Part shown: piece by piece, positions 10,501 to 18,419 of the stretch
Layout: the number at the start of each line of letters is the position of its first letter
Numbering within the stretch: the stretch's first letter is position 1
DNA from: FW021-bin31 sp964467635
GTDB lineage: Bacteria; Bacteroidota; Bacteroidia; Chitinophagales; Chitinophagaceae
Direction: 5' to 3'
Assembly (NCBI GenBank): GCA_964467635.1
Contig: CAYXRN010000008.1
Span: forward strand, 1-51,253
Length of the DNA: 51,253 bases
Program-made: the position numbers and the translations under genes
The notes under the pieces: model-generated
What the model was told of the DNA's origin: nothing
What the model saw: the letters and a program-made list of their open reading frames with translations, nothing else
Databases searched by the model: none

Positions 10501-10946
10501 GGCAACGCCACATCCGGAGGCTGAACAGGATTACTTTTTAACGCTTTTTTCTTTACAACAATGATCTTACCGACTATCTCATATGCGAGTGGTTGGTTTT
10601 TAAAACATTCGTCCAAGGCTTCTGTTATAGAGACATTTTCCACATGAATAGCTAACGGTTTAGCCTTTTTCAGCAGCTCATCTTTATAGAAAAACTGGTA
10701 GCCTGTCTGCTTTCTTATTTTTTGGAAGACCTCCTTCAAGCTGATATTATCTGCTGAAAGCGATACTTTCTGCGCGTCGGAAGGCTTCGCAGTGACCTGC
10801 AATCCAGTGATACCGAGTAATAGGATGATCAGTTTCATGATCAACAGCATTTTGAAGGAAAAAAGCCCAGGCAGTATGCTATTATCCTTTTGAATAGCAA
10901 TAAAATACCTACATTTGTATAGTTTGAGTTGATTCATAATAGTCAT
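7527..10946 (-). CDS. SusC/RagA-family TonB-dependent transporter with STN signalling domain
   Basis: The product is about 1139 residues. After a long signal region come an STN domain (KVSLSADNISLKEVFQKI and on), a carboxypeptidase-like regulatory repeat (VKGKVTDAVTGKPLAGV), a TonB plug (VVIGYG onward, DPLYVIDGFP, ATAIYGARGANGVILITTK) and a 22-strand-type barrel ending YTVGFNIGL. It imports oligosaccharides with the adjacent SusD. The STN domain marks it as a transducer that contacts the FecR anti-sigma encoded just upstream. The start at 10946 is chosen because the longer option at 10997 would begin inside a GC-rich hairpin; 10937 is also possible. The 142-bp gap to FecR holds the predicted antisense RNA terminator. 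Confidence 0.95.
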   Translation of the reverse strand: MTIMNQLKLYKCRYFIAIQKDNSILPGLFSFKMLLIMKLIILLLGITGLQVTAKPSDAQKVSLSADNISLKEVFQKIRKQTGYQFFYKDELLKKAKPLAIHVENVSITEALDECFKNQPLAYEIVGKIIVVKKKALKSNPVQPPDVALPPVKGKVTDAVTGKPLAGVTIQVKGGTTGTVTDAEGNFSLEVPEAAVLIISYLGYEEKQIPVNGRASLTVSLVPTTTGLNQLVVIGYGKVAKKDLTGAIGSLGIEDFNKGLQTSVDQMIKGRVPGVHITQSTSAPGGGVSVRIRGVNSLTASNDPLYVIDGFPIDNSAVTPGGASMQRNPLNTLNPQDIASIEVLKDASATAIYGARGANGVILITTKKGETGRLSVQYNFSAGMQKVTKTLDLLSTSEYISFLNGLRQAEGQAPEFSEQEISEIGKGTNWQNAIFREAPVQNHQLSFSGGSESTKYYISLNYLDQQGIVIGSGIKRYSSHISLSHSINKFNFGINLNTSFLKDDFVRSDPFDINAGAGVVAAAIQMDPTIPVKDQDGAYTKPESVDLENPVALANGQYDNAKTNRTFGDIFAEYEILESLKAKLMFGSDQRTSRRDFYNSRKTKRGEGTNGLARIGDQERSDYLLAFTLSYDKFIHRDHHINAVLGYTYQEFNSRGLNAGAFNFNTDDFLTNNLSAGDKESYDLGSGRSKHQLLSYLGRVNYTFKDKYLATVSFRIDGSSRFGKDEKFGYFPSLALGWRLDRESFIADLDVFSSLKLRASYGVTGNQAIGNYNSLALLGPTQTAIFGTAEYSGLAPVQLANPDLKWETTKQYNLGLDYGFVGGRINGSINYYIKNTSNLLLRLPIPSTTGFTTSLQNVGGTSNRGFEFIVNSENFTGKFSWNTTFNLAANRNEVTDLAGLPFILQGGARFVDQISILREGDPINAYYGYRVKGIFHSEEEVKNSAQPFANPGDIWFEDTEKDGKITADDRTILGSPYPDFTFGLSNHFSYAGFDLDIFLYAEYGKELFNFNRLDTEYPFSFRRNRMSYVLDRWTPDNASSNVPSYLPADVSYGSKVNSRVIEDASYLRLENIKLSYRFPALQSKVIRSLSLYLSAQNLFTITSYSGFNPDVNAFGDANIVVDYNAYPLAKIYTVGFNIGL
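10890..10917 (+). promoter_or_regulatory. Predicted promoter antisense to the susC start
   Basis: On the plus strand, TTG at 10890-10892 and an exact TAnnTTTG box (TACATTTG, 10910-10917) are separated by 17 bases. This matches the Bacteroidota -33/-7 architecture, with spacing at the short end of the accepted range. It lies inside the signal-peptide region of SusC and points against it, towards FecR. Confidence 0.5.
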
Positions 10947-11013
10947 TTTAACGTGGTTATTAATTAGCTTAAACTTCACATCCGTTCCGGGGTCCATCCG
11001 GGACGGATTTTTT
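10924..11013 (+). ncRNA. Predicted cis-antisense small RNA over the susC leader and start
   Basis: A plus-strand promoter at 10890-10917 is followed by an intrinsic terminator ending at about 11013, predicting an RNA of about 90 nt. It would be fully complementary to the susC leader and first codons. In Bacteroides, ECF/anti-sigma-controlled PULs are known to carry DonS-type antisense RNAs in this position that repress the transporter operon. The 5' end is an estimate (about 7 bases after the -7 box). No coding potential is evident. The existence of the transcript is inference from position and signals. Confidence 0.5.
10981..11013 (+). terminator. Intrinsic terminator pointing against the susC operon
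   Basis: The arms TCCGTTCCGG (10981-10990) and CCGGGACGGA (10998-11007) pair with a single T/G wobble on the plus strand around a 7-base loop, followed by six T at 11008-11013. On the minus strand the hairpin is preceded by A's and is not followed by a T-run, so it can terminate only plus-strand transcription. Confidence 0.65.
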
Positions 11014-11088
11014 AGCTAAAGGCTCTCTGTTATGGCGCCCTTAAAAAGCGGTTTCTAATATTAATACTGCTCCACATAGGTTATAATT

Positions 11089-12312
11089 TTAGTTGATCAC
11101 TACAAGTTGCCTTCCCTGAATTTTAAATTTCACTCCACTTAACTTCAGTATTTCCAAGACCTCAGACAGGTTGGTGTTTCGGCTGATAACTCCCGAATAA
11201 TGTCCATCAGGAACTGTATGCTGATAAGTTACTTCCACATTATACCACCTGCTTATCTTTTGCATAATCGTTTCCATGTCCTCTCCATTGAAGTAGAACA
11301 GCCCGTTCTTCCACGCAATAGCTTCCTCTATATTGGCTTCGGATAAATAAATACTGTTTGAATTTCTTTCTATGGCGGCCTGTTGTCCGGGCTTTAACAT
11401 TTTGCTATTTCCTTTTACTACAATCCTTACGGCTCCTTCAACTAAAGTAGCTTTTACAGCTTGTTTATCCGGATATGCATTTATATTAAAATCAGTACCC
11501 AATACCCGGACCTCCGCATGGTCTCCACCTGGAATCGAGAAAGGAAGACTTACGATAAACGGGTGTCGAACATCTGTTTTTACTTCAAAATAAGCCTCGC
11601 CGGTCACTTCTACCCTTCTTTCTTCCCCGGTAAAGGCAGTGGGAAATGTTATAGAAGAAGCCGCATTCAACCACACCTTACTCCCGTCCGGCAATATCAA
11701 CTGGTATTGCCCGCCTCGGGGTGTGCGGAGGGTATTTTGGTTTATTTGTTTCGGGGCTTCCCGTTTGTCTGGCTTTACCTGTTGCCTGTTATAGGTTAAT
11801 AACCCACTTTTCACCTTGACAATATTGATATTGCCTTGCTGCGTTAAAACACCATTATCTGTGCTATCCAAAACAATAACCTTTCCGTTTGTCAAACTCA
11901 GCGTCGCTTTATTTCCACCGGGCGCGACATCTTGATTCGCCTGCATAGGCCCATTATTTGCAGCTACTTTCTTGCCCCCATCAACAGAGCCAAGCCATAG
12001 GTATCCGGCGACCGCTATAAGAATCAATCCCGCTGCAGCAGCTACCCTGATCCAGTTGAAACGCATTATACCCGAACGCTTTGATCCGTTACGCTTCCCA
12101 TCTTTCATCACCTTCAGGAGCATGGTCTTACTTTGTTCATCCGTAAACGCCTGCTCAGACAGGCCGGCTTCCTTCCATGCTTTGTCCAGGAGAACCTTTA
12201 CTTCTTTTGCATTTCCTTCCTCATTAACGCGGAGCATCAGCTCCGTTTTCTCTTCTTCTGTAGCCGTTTGATTAAAATAGCGCTTAAATAAAAAGGCCAG
12301 CCTTGTTTCCAT
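11089..12312 (-). CDS. FecR-family anti-sigma factor
   Basis: This is a 407-residue inner-membrane protein. The cytoplasmic N-terminal part (about residues 1-85) binds the sigma factor, a single membrane helix follows (WIRVAAAAGLILIAVAGYLWL, near 87-107), then a periplasmic FecR domain with LPDGSKVWLNAASSITFP and GEAYFEV near 208-245. A C-terminal DUF4974/STN-like segment (ETIMQKISRWYNVEVTY to the end) should contact the transporter's STN domain. With the upstream sigma gene and downstream SusC it makes a complete trans-envelope relay. It is 142 bp from each neighbour. Confidence 0.95.
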   Translation of the reverse strand: METRLAFLFKRYFNQTATEEEKTELMLRVNEEGNAKEVKVLLDKAWKEAGLSEQAFTDEQSKTMLLKVMKDGKRNGSKRSGIMRFNWIRVAAAAGLILIAVAGYLWLGSVDGGKKVAANNGPMQANQDVAPGGNKATLSLTNGKVIVLDSTDNGVLTQQGNINIVKVKSGLLTYNRQQVKPDKREAPKQINQNTLRTPRGGQYQLILPDGSKVWLNAASSITFPTAFTGEERRVEVTGEAYFEVKTDVRHPFIVSLPFSIPGGDHAEVRVLGTDFNINAYPDKQAVKATLVEGAVRIVVKGNSKMLKPGQQAAIERNSNSIYLSEANIEEAIAWKNGLFYFNGEDMETIMQKISRWYNVEVTYQHTVPDGHYSGVISRNTNLSEVLEILKLSGVKFKIQGRQLVVIN

Positions 12313-12454
12313 AATTTTTATTGATCGACAGGGTTAATACCGGGACAACAGTCCCTCTGTTATAAAAGACACCAAAAAGGGAAAAAAGGGGGTATTGACA
12401 AAAAAGAGGGGAAAAATATACTTTTATCAAGCCATCGGAAGTCTGCGAGCTGAA

Positions 12455-13030
12455 CTATTTACTGATACCCCCACCCACTTTCTCGTAAGCACTAATATAA
12501 TTTTTAATGGAGCGGGTCGCTAACTTTAAATATTTTTTGACCGTTTCTTTGGAAAGATTCATTTGTCGGGCTATTTCATCATATTTCAAACATTCTCTCC
12601 GACTTAAAATATAGGCTTTTTGTTGCTGAGGCGGCAGTTTTTCTACAGCCTGGTCGATAAGCCGGTAATATTCAGAAGACACCACGTCCTCCTGCGCTAT
12701 ACCGAACTTATTTAAACGCTCCATTATTTTTTTCTTTTTAAGGTGCGCTTTAGCCAGTTGCCGAAGGCAATTATACGTATGATTTCGAGAAACAATATAT
12801 AGGTAGGAATCAAAATGTTCAATGGCAATAAGCGTTTCGCGTTTGGTCCATATTTTCATAAAAACATCCTGTACAATCTCTTCTGCCATTTCATGAGACC
12901 CAGTCAACCGGATGACAAACCTGCCCAACTTATTATGATAGGCATAAAACAACTGCGTAAACGCAGTTTCATCCCCCCGCGCTACTTTCGCCAATAAATC
13001 TTTTTCATTATGTAAGTTATCGGTAGCCAA
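12455..13030 (-). CDS. ECF RNA polymerase sigma factor of the PUL
   Basis: The 191-residue protein has sigma-70 region 2 (FTQLFYAYHNKLGRFVIRLT, then AEEIVQDVFMKIW) and region 4 (VEKLPPQQQKAYILSRRE, then YDEIARQMNLSKETVKKYLKLATRSIK with the helix-turn-helix). It should direct transcription of the SusC operon when released by the downstream FecR. The start is TTG at 13030: the only nearby upstream ATG (13038) is out of frame and the next in-frame Met is about 50 codons inside, within region 2. The 5' untranslated leader would be only about 11 nt from the predicted promoter. Confidence 0.93.
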   Translation of the reverse strand: MATDNLHNEKDLLAKVARGDETAFTQLFYAYHNKLGRFVIRLTGSHEMAEEIVQDVFMKIWTKRETLIAIEHFDSYLYIVSRNHTYNCLRQLAKAHLKKKKIMERLNKFGIAQEDVVSSEYYRLIDQAVEKLPPQQQKAYILSRRECLKYDEIARQMNLSKETVKKYLKLATRSIKNYISAYEKVGGGISK

Positions 13031-13453
13031 ATAAACATCTTTATGGTAAAACTACATCTTTTAGTTAAGAAAATCAAAAACAGCTTACGGCCTCAACAAT
13101 TCAGCTCAGATTTCTGCTTTTCAATAGCCGTATATGGCGGAGGCTTTACACAACATTCCCTACGCGGCAGCACAAGGGAATTTGAAAACAGATACGTGCC
13201 GTTTCAAATAAAAAAAATCCGACACAATGCAATGCCTTACTTATCAGCCCGTCAATGGACTCTGTTTACTCCCATTCGCTTATCTTAAAGCCAAGCCGTA
13301 TCCGCTACGTCGTTTTCCAAGCCAATAAGTTCACAGTTTAAACGAAGTAAATCATATGGTAAGAAAGAACCTGCAAACTGACCGAAAAAAGCAATAACAA
13401 AATGACATTAAAGCGGTTGTCACCAAGCGTTATCAAAAAAACCGATACATCAT
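13031..13453. other. Gene-free stretch upstream of the PUL sigma gene
   Basis: Apart from the predicted sigma-gene promoter at 13047-13077, I see no convincing gene, RNA or hairpin here. A short open frame on the plus strand (13043-13288) has no recognisable start context or protein features and is taken as chance. The stretch separates the PUL from the GH172/unknown pair. Confidence 0.6.
13047..13077 (-). promoter_or_regulatory. Predicted promoter of the ECF sigma gene
   Basis: Read on the minus strand, TTG (complement of 13075-13077) and TAGTTTTA (complement of 13047-13054, a 7/8 match to TAnnTTTG) are 20 bases apart, the usual Bacteroidota spacing. Transcription would start near 13041, just ahead of the TTG start codon. 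Confidence 0.5.
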
Positions 13454-14512
13454 TTACTCTTCCTGGTTCTCAATCTTTTTAACTAATTTTTTAGGATCTA
13501 AGGTGCTGATGCCAAAAACATAGGTTATTCCTTGCCGGAAGGGCGTTTTCATTTCAAAATTTTCAAAAGCTATTCCCCCGGGAATAGGCGATTGACTTGC
13601 CCAGTAGGTATAGCGCCCGTTGACAAGACCTTCCAAGTTCGTGTCAGGATTTTCACAATACCAATATTGGGTAGCCTTTTTGCCCTGGTATTTCCAATGG
13701 CTGGCGGTTCCTTTACTATACAATGCATCACGGGGATCTTTTTCATTGGGTGCGGCTATAAAATAAAGTGCTCCATTTTTACCTTTTATCAAATCCATAC
13801 TTGAAAAATGGGCATGTTTTGTAAAAGCGTCTCCCTTATAATCCGGCCATAATTGTGTAGCAATAACCACTCGATTTTTTAAAAATAGTTTTCTTAATCT
13901 TGCATAGTTTCCCATCGTGGCTGTTACGATGAAATTTTTTAGAGGCTTGGATTCTTTTCTCGCATAAGTCGTGATTTCTACCTCGTTCGGCCGGTTGGCA
14001 TAAAATCTGATCCTCACATAAACCTCCGCCCCACTTATAAACCGCTCGGAAAAGATAAACACACTCAGCGTTTCTATTCCATTAATCTTTTCCACCACTC
14101 CCCTGGCTGGAAATTTTTCCGAACGGGGACCCATCATTGTTGAATCGTTCGCACTCCAAAACCTTTTTCCCTTTTTGTCATCCAGCGTGCTTATCTCCAG
14201 TTCAGAAAGTCCCCTTCTTTCACTGCCCTTCACAATGGGTTCCATGGCGATAAAATTCATCACTTTGTACTTTTCTTGTTTCAGATAGGGAGTATAAATT
14301 CGAATTAATCCCCGGGGGCCGGGCATGGGCGATAAACCAATCCTGATACCATCTGCATGTCCCCAAATCGGCCTTGCAGGCTTTCCCTGTACAGGCCGCA
14401 CCCACGTTTCTCCAACATCCGGTGCAGCCAATTCGCTCCATTCCTGGGCACTTGCTTCCATATTCAAATGCAATAAGAAAATGGCCAATATTAATGTGAT
14501 CACAACTCTCAT
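13454..14512 (-). CDS. Secreted protein of unknown function, partner of GH172
   Basis: The 352-residue protein has a signal peptide (about 22 residues, ending ASAQ). I do not recognise the family. It is rich in beta-strand-like segments, aromatic residues and short repeats of charged turns, with motifs such as GETWVRPVQGKPARPIWGHADGIRIGLSPMPGPRGLIRIY near the N-terminus and TYWASQSPIPGGIAFENFEMKTPFRQGITYVFGIS near the C-terminus. This would suit a beta-sandwich or propeller acting on or binding glycans. It starts 72 bp after the GH172 gene at 14585 and shares its strand, so the two are likely co-transcribed. A lyase, hydrolase or binding protein are all possible; nothing in the sequence decides. 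Confidence 0.85.
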   Translation of the reverse strand: MRVVITLILAIFLLHLNMEASAQEWSELAAPDVGETWVRPVQGKPARPIWGHADGIRIGLSPMPGPRGLIRIYTPYLKQEKYKVMNFIAMEPIVKGSERRGLSELEISTLDDKKGKRFWSANDSTMMGPRSEKFPARGVVEKINGIETLSVFIFSERFISGAEVYVRIRFYANRPNEVEITTYARKESKPLKNFIVTATMGNYARLRKLFLKNRVVIATQLWPDYKGDAFTKHAHFSSMDLIKGKNGALYFIAAPNEKDPRDALYSKGTASHWKYQGKKATQYWYCENPDTNLEGLVNGRYTYWASQSPIPGGIAFENFEMKTPFRQGITYVFGISTLDPKKLVKKIENQEE

Positions 14513-14584
14513 CCTGTACTGGTTTAATTAGATGAATGAAGAAATTATATAGAGACGGCAAGCTTTTTAGCTTAATGCAGGCCC

Positions 14585-15730
14585 TCATTTCCCCACTGTC
14601 GGGCCCTCGGTATTGATCAAGCGGGGTATTCTTTCCGCTACTGGCGGCAAAGAAGGAAATGGCGCATGGGGCTCTATCTGATACCAATAAGCCACTGTGT
14701 AATAATTATCTGATCGATGGTTGGCATGGCCGTGCTCGATGGTTACTTTAATAGAATTATTGAATGCAACCGGGGATTCAGAATGGAAGCGATAAACCGT
14801 CCATTGCGCTCCTCTGTCATCTCCTCCGTTTTGAGGATTACCATAGTCCTGATAAGCGAAGGTAGGTTTCTGGTTTCCGAAGGGATTGATTCCGCATCCC
14901 CCATAGCACCAGGCTCCCAGGTAATAATCTTCAGCCCCGGTACCATGAATCTGAGGTTTTTGGGCGCCGTCAATATAAATCATGGCATCTCCTTCGCCCC
15001 ACCAATCTCCCTGATTTTGAATAATACTGTGCGTCACTCCAACGAACTGGCCCCTGCCCTCCGCTTCTAAAATTATGTAATTACCCTTACCACTCTTATT
15101 TTCCTTGTTGTTAATCTTCGGATCGCCATTGTATTTCCAATCACTGGTCCATCCGTCCGTAGGTACAGCCTGCCGGTATTGCGCATGAAAATACGCTATA
15201 TTTTCCGGTAGTGATTTATGCCTTTCCCAATCAATATTAAAATAAAAAGCATTGATCGGCTGACTTCCTTCATTGGTAATGGTCACTTTTGCAGATTTTT
15301 TAAAGGGCATCTCAAAATAGCAATTCAACGCTCTTTGAGACCCTACAGAAAGAAACCTGGATTCATATAAGAAGTACTTTCCTAGCCCCAAGCCAAAAAA
15401 ATCACCGATGGGTGTTTCAACGCTGGGTGTTTTTTCCCCATCCCAATATATTCTAAAGATAATTTTTTTCAAATGGTAAGGCTCATTACTGGCTATGGTC
15501 ATCCAAATATGCTTAAAAATCCCAGGGCCCTGCGCTTCGGCTATGGTTCGCGTTTCGCCCGGTGCTATTTTATTTTTCCAGTTTCCATCATCATTGGCCC
15601 CACTGGTGTCATAACTGGAAATTCGTGCGGAAGTATAATCGCCCAGCTGCCATAATTTTTGCCCGAAAAGCGTAGAAACCGACACCAGCAGAGAAACAGT
15701 CAGCATAAAAGCCAAAGAAATCTTTTTCAT
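14585..15730 (-). CDS. Secreted DUF2961 / GH172-type glycoside hydrolase
   Basis: This is a 381-residue protein with a signal peptide ending LFGQ (residue 24). It has all DUF2961 hallmarks: SSYDTSGANDDGNW near 38, PGIFKHIWMT near 70, IYWDGEKTPSVETPIGDFFG near 94, WWGEGD with E246, and HGTGAEDYY with E267. The 21-residue spacing of the two glutamates matches what is expected for the family's catalytic pair. It is a closer relative by eye of the copy at 1974-3140 than of the long copy at the left edge. It lies divergent from an AraC-type regulator gene (263 bp between starts), which probably controls it, unlike the ECF-controlled copies. Confidence 0.93.
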   Translation of the reverse strand: MKKISLAFMLTVSLLVSVSTLFGQKLWQLGDYTSARISSYDTSGANDDGNWKNKIAPGETRTIAEAQGPGIFKHIWMTIASNEPYHLKKIIFRIYWDGEKTPSVETPIGDFFGLGLGKYFLYESRFLSVGSQRALNCYFEMPFKKSAKVTITNEGSQPINAFYFNIDWERHKSLPENIAYFHAQYRQAVPTDGWTSDWKYNGDPKINNKENKSGKGNYIILEAEGRGQFVGVTHSIIQNQGDWWGEGDAMIYIDGAQKPQIHGTGAEDYYLGAWCYGGCGINPFGNQKPTFAYQDYGNPQNGGDDRGAQWTVYRFHSESPVAFNNSIKVTIEHGHANHRSDNYYTVAYWYQIEPHAPFPSLPPVAERIPRLINTEGPTVGK

Positions 15731-15804
15731 AGTAAAGGGTTTATTGCTTTAGTGAATCAGATATTTACAGGTTTGCAATCACCCGCAGCATCCATGTTTA
15801 AATA

Positions 15805-15831
15805 CAAACATATCATGGAAGCGCGTTTCAA
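15805..15831 (-). promoter_or_regulatory. Possible promoter of the third GH172 gene
   Basis: The complement of 15805-15812 reads TATGTTTG, an exact TAnnTTTG -7 box. A TTG (complement of 15829-15831) lies 16 bases upstream, one base shorter than the usual spacing range. The leader would be about 70 nt. Confidence 0.35.
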
Positions 15832-15939
15832 CCTCCTATACTTTGAGCGTATTATAATACAATCTTGGCTTTCCTTCACAACAGTCGCGTCGTTAGCAAT
15901 AAAACTACATTATCTAATACTTTATTGGCCCGCTGTTTT

Positions 15940-15969
15940 TTGTAAACTTCGAAATTCCCCTTATTTTTA
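15940..15969 (+). promoter_or_regulatory. Predicted promoter of the AraC-type regulator
   Basis: TTG at 15940-15942 and TATTTTTA at 15962-15969 (7/8 to TAnnTTTG) are separated by 19 bases. A rare strong Shine-Dalgarno-like AAGGAG at 15980-15985 sits 8 bases before the ATG at 15994. Confidence 0.45.
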
Positions 15970-15993
15970 TGCCCTAGACAAGGAGCAAGATCC

Positions 15994-16875
15994 ATGAAGC
16001 CGATTCTACGAAAAATTAATCCGACGCTTGATTATTCTTTTAGTGTAAGGGAGGACCTCCGTCCATATCTTTACAATCACTGGCACTATCATCCGGAAAT
16101 AGAACTGACATTAATTCGGAAGGGGAAAGGCATGCGACTGGTTGGAGACAGTGTAGAGCCCTTTAATAACGGTGATCTCATCTTGCTTGGCGGAAATCTC
16201 CCCCACTACTGGCGCAGTGATCCCATTTATTTCCAGGAGCTCCCGGGTCTTCGTATAGAAGCGGTAGCGATCCATTTTAAAGAAGATTTTTGGGGAGCGC
16301 AGTTGTTAGACTTACCGGAATTCAAATACATTCGAGAATTGCTGATCAGAAGTAAAAGAGGCCTTCGCATCAATGGAGAAACGCATAAAATAATATCAGC
16401 GATGATGGAAAATATGCTTCGGGCGGAAGGTACCGAGCGCATCACATTACTCATCTCCATGCTACAGATTATTGCTTCCTCCAAAGATTATTACACCTTA
16501 TCGGGTGTAGGTTTTGCTAAATCATATGAACTGAACCAAACCGATAACATCAATGCAATCTATAATTACACCTTTGACCACTTTCAGGAAAAAATAACCA
16601 TTGAGGAGGTAGCCGCTATTGCCAACGTCAGCCCCCATTCTTTTTGCAGGTACTTTAAAACACGAACCCTAAAAACGTATTGGCAGTTTCTCCTGGAAGT
16701 ACGCATCGGATACGCCTGCAAGCTGCTTATTGAAGATGACATGAGCATTTCACAGATATGCTATTCCTGCGGCTTTAATAACTTATCCAATTTCAATCGT
16801 CAGTTTAAAGCAATTACCCAAATGACCCCCTCTCAATACCTGAAGATCCACTCCAGAATACCGAACCTGGCTTAA
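15994..16875 (+). CDS. AraC-family transcriptional regulator with N-terminal cupin
   Basis: The 293-residue protein has an N-terminal cupin-like sensor domain (HWHYHPEIELTLIRKGKGMRLVGDSVEPFNNGDLILLGGNLPHYWRS as a whole, residues about 29-75) and a C-terminal AraC double helix-turn-helix. The latter includes ITIEEVAAIANVSPHSFCRYFK near 200 and the second helix pair MSISQICYSCGFNNLSNFNRQFK near 250, then MTPSQY. It is divergent from the GH172/unknown-protein pair and is its likely regulator, sensing a sugar in the cytosol. The stop codon abuts the gltD stop codon with no spacer. Confidence 0.95.
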   Translation: MKPILRKINPTLDYSFSVREDLRPYLYNHWHYHPEIELTLIRKGKGMRLVGDSVEPFNNGDLILLGGNLPHYWRSDPIYFQELPGLRIEAVAIHFKEDFWGAQLLDLPEFKYIRELLIRSKRGLRINGETHKIISAMMENMLRAEGTERITLLISMLQIIASSKDYYTLSGVGFAKSYELNQTDNINAIYNYTFDHFQEKITIEEVAAIANVSPHSFCRYFKTRTLKTYWQFLLEVRIGYACKLLIEDDMSISQICYSCGFNNLSNFNRQFKAITQMTPSQYLKIHSRIPNLA

Positions 16876-18360
16876 TTATCCATATGCTCCCTGTGTTTTG
16901 AATGGAGAAGCATCTTTTGCCTCGAGAACAGAAGCACCCATTAAAAACTCGTCTACCTTTCTGGCACATTCCCGTCCTTCGGAAATCGCCCATACCACCA
17001 AGGACTGTCCACGCCGCATATCTCCCGCAGCAAAAATCTTCGGAATATTCGTTTGGTAATTCTTTACCGAAGCGTTTACGTTGCCCCGGTCGTCCAGCGC
17101 TATGCCCAGATCATCCAATAAACCGTTTTTCTGCGGATGCAGAAACCCCATCGCCAGCAGGGCCAGCTCGCAAGGAATCTCCCGCGTCGTACCGGGTTGT
17201 TCGATAAATTTAGCCGGTCGGCCTTCTTGGGACATCTCCCATTGCAGGTCTACGATCTTTAAGGCTTTTAATTGCCCGTTTTCATCTCCTATAAATTCTT
17301 TTGTGGCGATCGCCCACTCCCGTTTCCCTCCTTCTTCCTGTGAACTTGAAGTTCTCAGAATCATTGGATAGCTAGGCCAGGGCATATAGGAAGTTCGCTC
17401 TTTGGGAGGCGTAGGCATGAGTTCGAACTGGGTAACGCTGGCGGCCTGCTGCCTATGGGATGTACCCAGGCAATCCGAGCCGGTATCTCCCCCTCCAATC
17501 ACGATAACATGCTTGCCGGATGCCAGTATCGGTGCGCCGCTAACCTCCAAACCAGCGTTTCTTTTGTTTTGTTGTTTGAGAAAATCCATCGCAAAATGAA
17601 TCCCTTTCAATGACCTGCCAGGAATACTTAAGTCCCTGGGGATCGTACTTCCACCGGCTAGCACGATGGCCTGATATTTTCTGAGCAACTCGTCAACACT
17701 TACATTCACGCCTACATGAGCATTACACAGAAACACCACCCCTTCTTTCTTCATCACATCGACGCGCCGGTCCACCACCCATTTTTCCAGTTTAAAATCA
17801 GGAATCCCATAACGCAAAAGTCCGCCCGGATGATCATCCCGCTCAAAAACCGTCACCTCATGGCCGGCATAGTTAAGTTGGGCGGCAGCTGCCAGTCCGG
17901 AGGGACCTGAACCGATAACCGCCACTTTTTTGCCTGTTCTTACATTTGGGATTTTAGGCTTTACCAGCTTCTTTTCATAGGCGATCTCAATAATATGCTT
18001 TTCAATTTCCTCGATGGTTATCGCCGGTTGATTAATGCCTAAAACGCAAGCTGTTTCACAGGGCGCCGGACATATGCGACCGGTAAACTCCGGAAAGTTA
18101 TTGGTAGAGGTAAGAATCTGATAAGCCTCTTCCCATTGTTCATTATATACGGCGTCATTAAATTCAGGGATAACATTCCCCAACGGGCACCCGTGGTGAC
18201 AAAAAGGTATACCACAATCCATACAACGCCCCGCTTGTTGGTTCAACTCTTCCGGTTTGAAACGATGAATAAACTCTTTATAATTTTTCACCCGTTCAGT
18301 CGGTGGATCCTTCTTCGGAAGCACCCTTGTATGCTCTAAAAATCCCGTTATCTTTCCCAT
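16876..18360 (-). CDS. gltD: Glutamate synthase small (beta) subunit
   Basis: The 494-residue protein is the NADPH-oxidising subunit of glutamate synthase. The N-terminal Fe-S domain has CMDCGIPFCHHGCPLGN (Cys at about 42, 45, 50, 54) and a second group near CPAPCETAC. Then come the FAD-binding GSGPSGLAAA near 150 and the NADPH-binding GGGDTGSD near 293, and a C-terminal FAAGDMRRGQSLVVWAI second FAD contact. Electrons pass to GltB, encoded 59 bp upstream on the same strand. Length is normal for the family. Confidence 0.97.
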   Translation of the reverse strand: MGKITGFLEHTRVLPKKDPPTERVKNYKEFIHRFKPEELNQQAGRCMDCGIPFCHHGCPLGNVIPEFNDAVYNEQWEEAYQILTSTNNFPEFTGRICPAPCETACVLGINQPAITIEEIEKHIIEIAYEKKLVKPKIPNVRTGKKVAVIGSGPSGLAAAAQLNYAGHEVTVFERDDHPGGLLRYGIPDFKLEKWVVDRRVDVMKKEGVVFLCNAHVGVNVSVDELLRKYQAIVLAGGSTIPRDLSIPGRSLKGIHFAMDFLKQQNKRNAGLEVSGAPILASGKHVIVIGGGDTGSDCLGTSHRQQAASVTQFELMPTPPKERTSYMPWPSYPMILRTSSSQEEGGKREWAIATKEFIGDENGQLKALKIVDLQWEMSQEGRPAKFIEQPGTTREIPCELALLAMGFLHPQKNGLLDDLGIALDDRGNVNASVKNYQTNIPKIFAAGDMRRGQSLVVWAISEGRECARKVDEFLMGASVLEAKDASPFKTQGAYG

Positions 18361-18419
18361 ACTTAATCCTTTATATGCTTTAGCTATGGCTGTTCGTTAT
18401 CAACCATTGGCCTTATACT

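Noticed and set aside
10947..10997. Upstream extension of SusC to the ATG at 10997
   Set aside because: It would start inside the loop and arm of the hairpin at 10981-11007 and adds residues without signal-peptide character; the start at 10946 or 10937 is better.
10981..11013. Hairpin read as a terminator of the FecR message
   Set aside because: On the minus strand no T-run follows the stem; the T-run exists only on the plus strand.
13043..13288. 81-codon open frame on the plus strand upstream of the sigma gene
   Set aside because: No family features or start context, and it overlaps the predicted sigma-gene promoter on the other strand.
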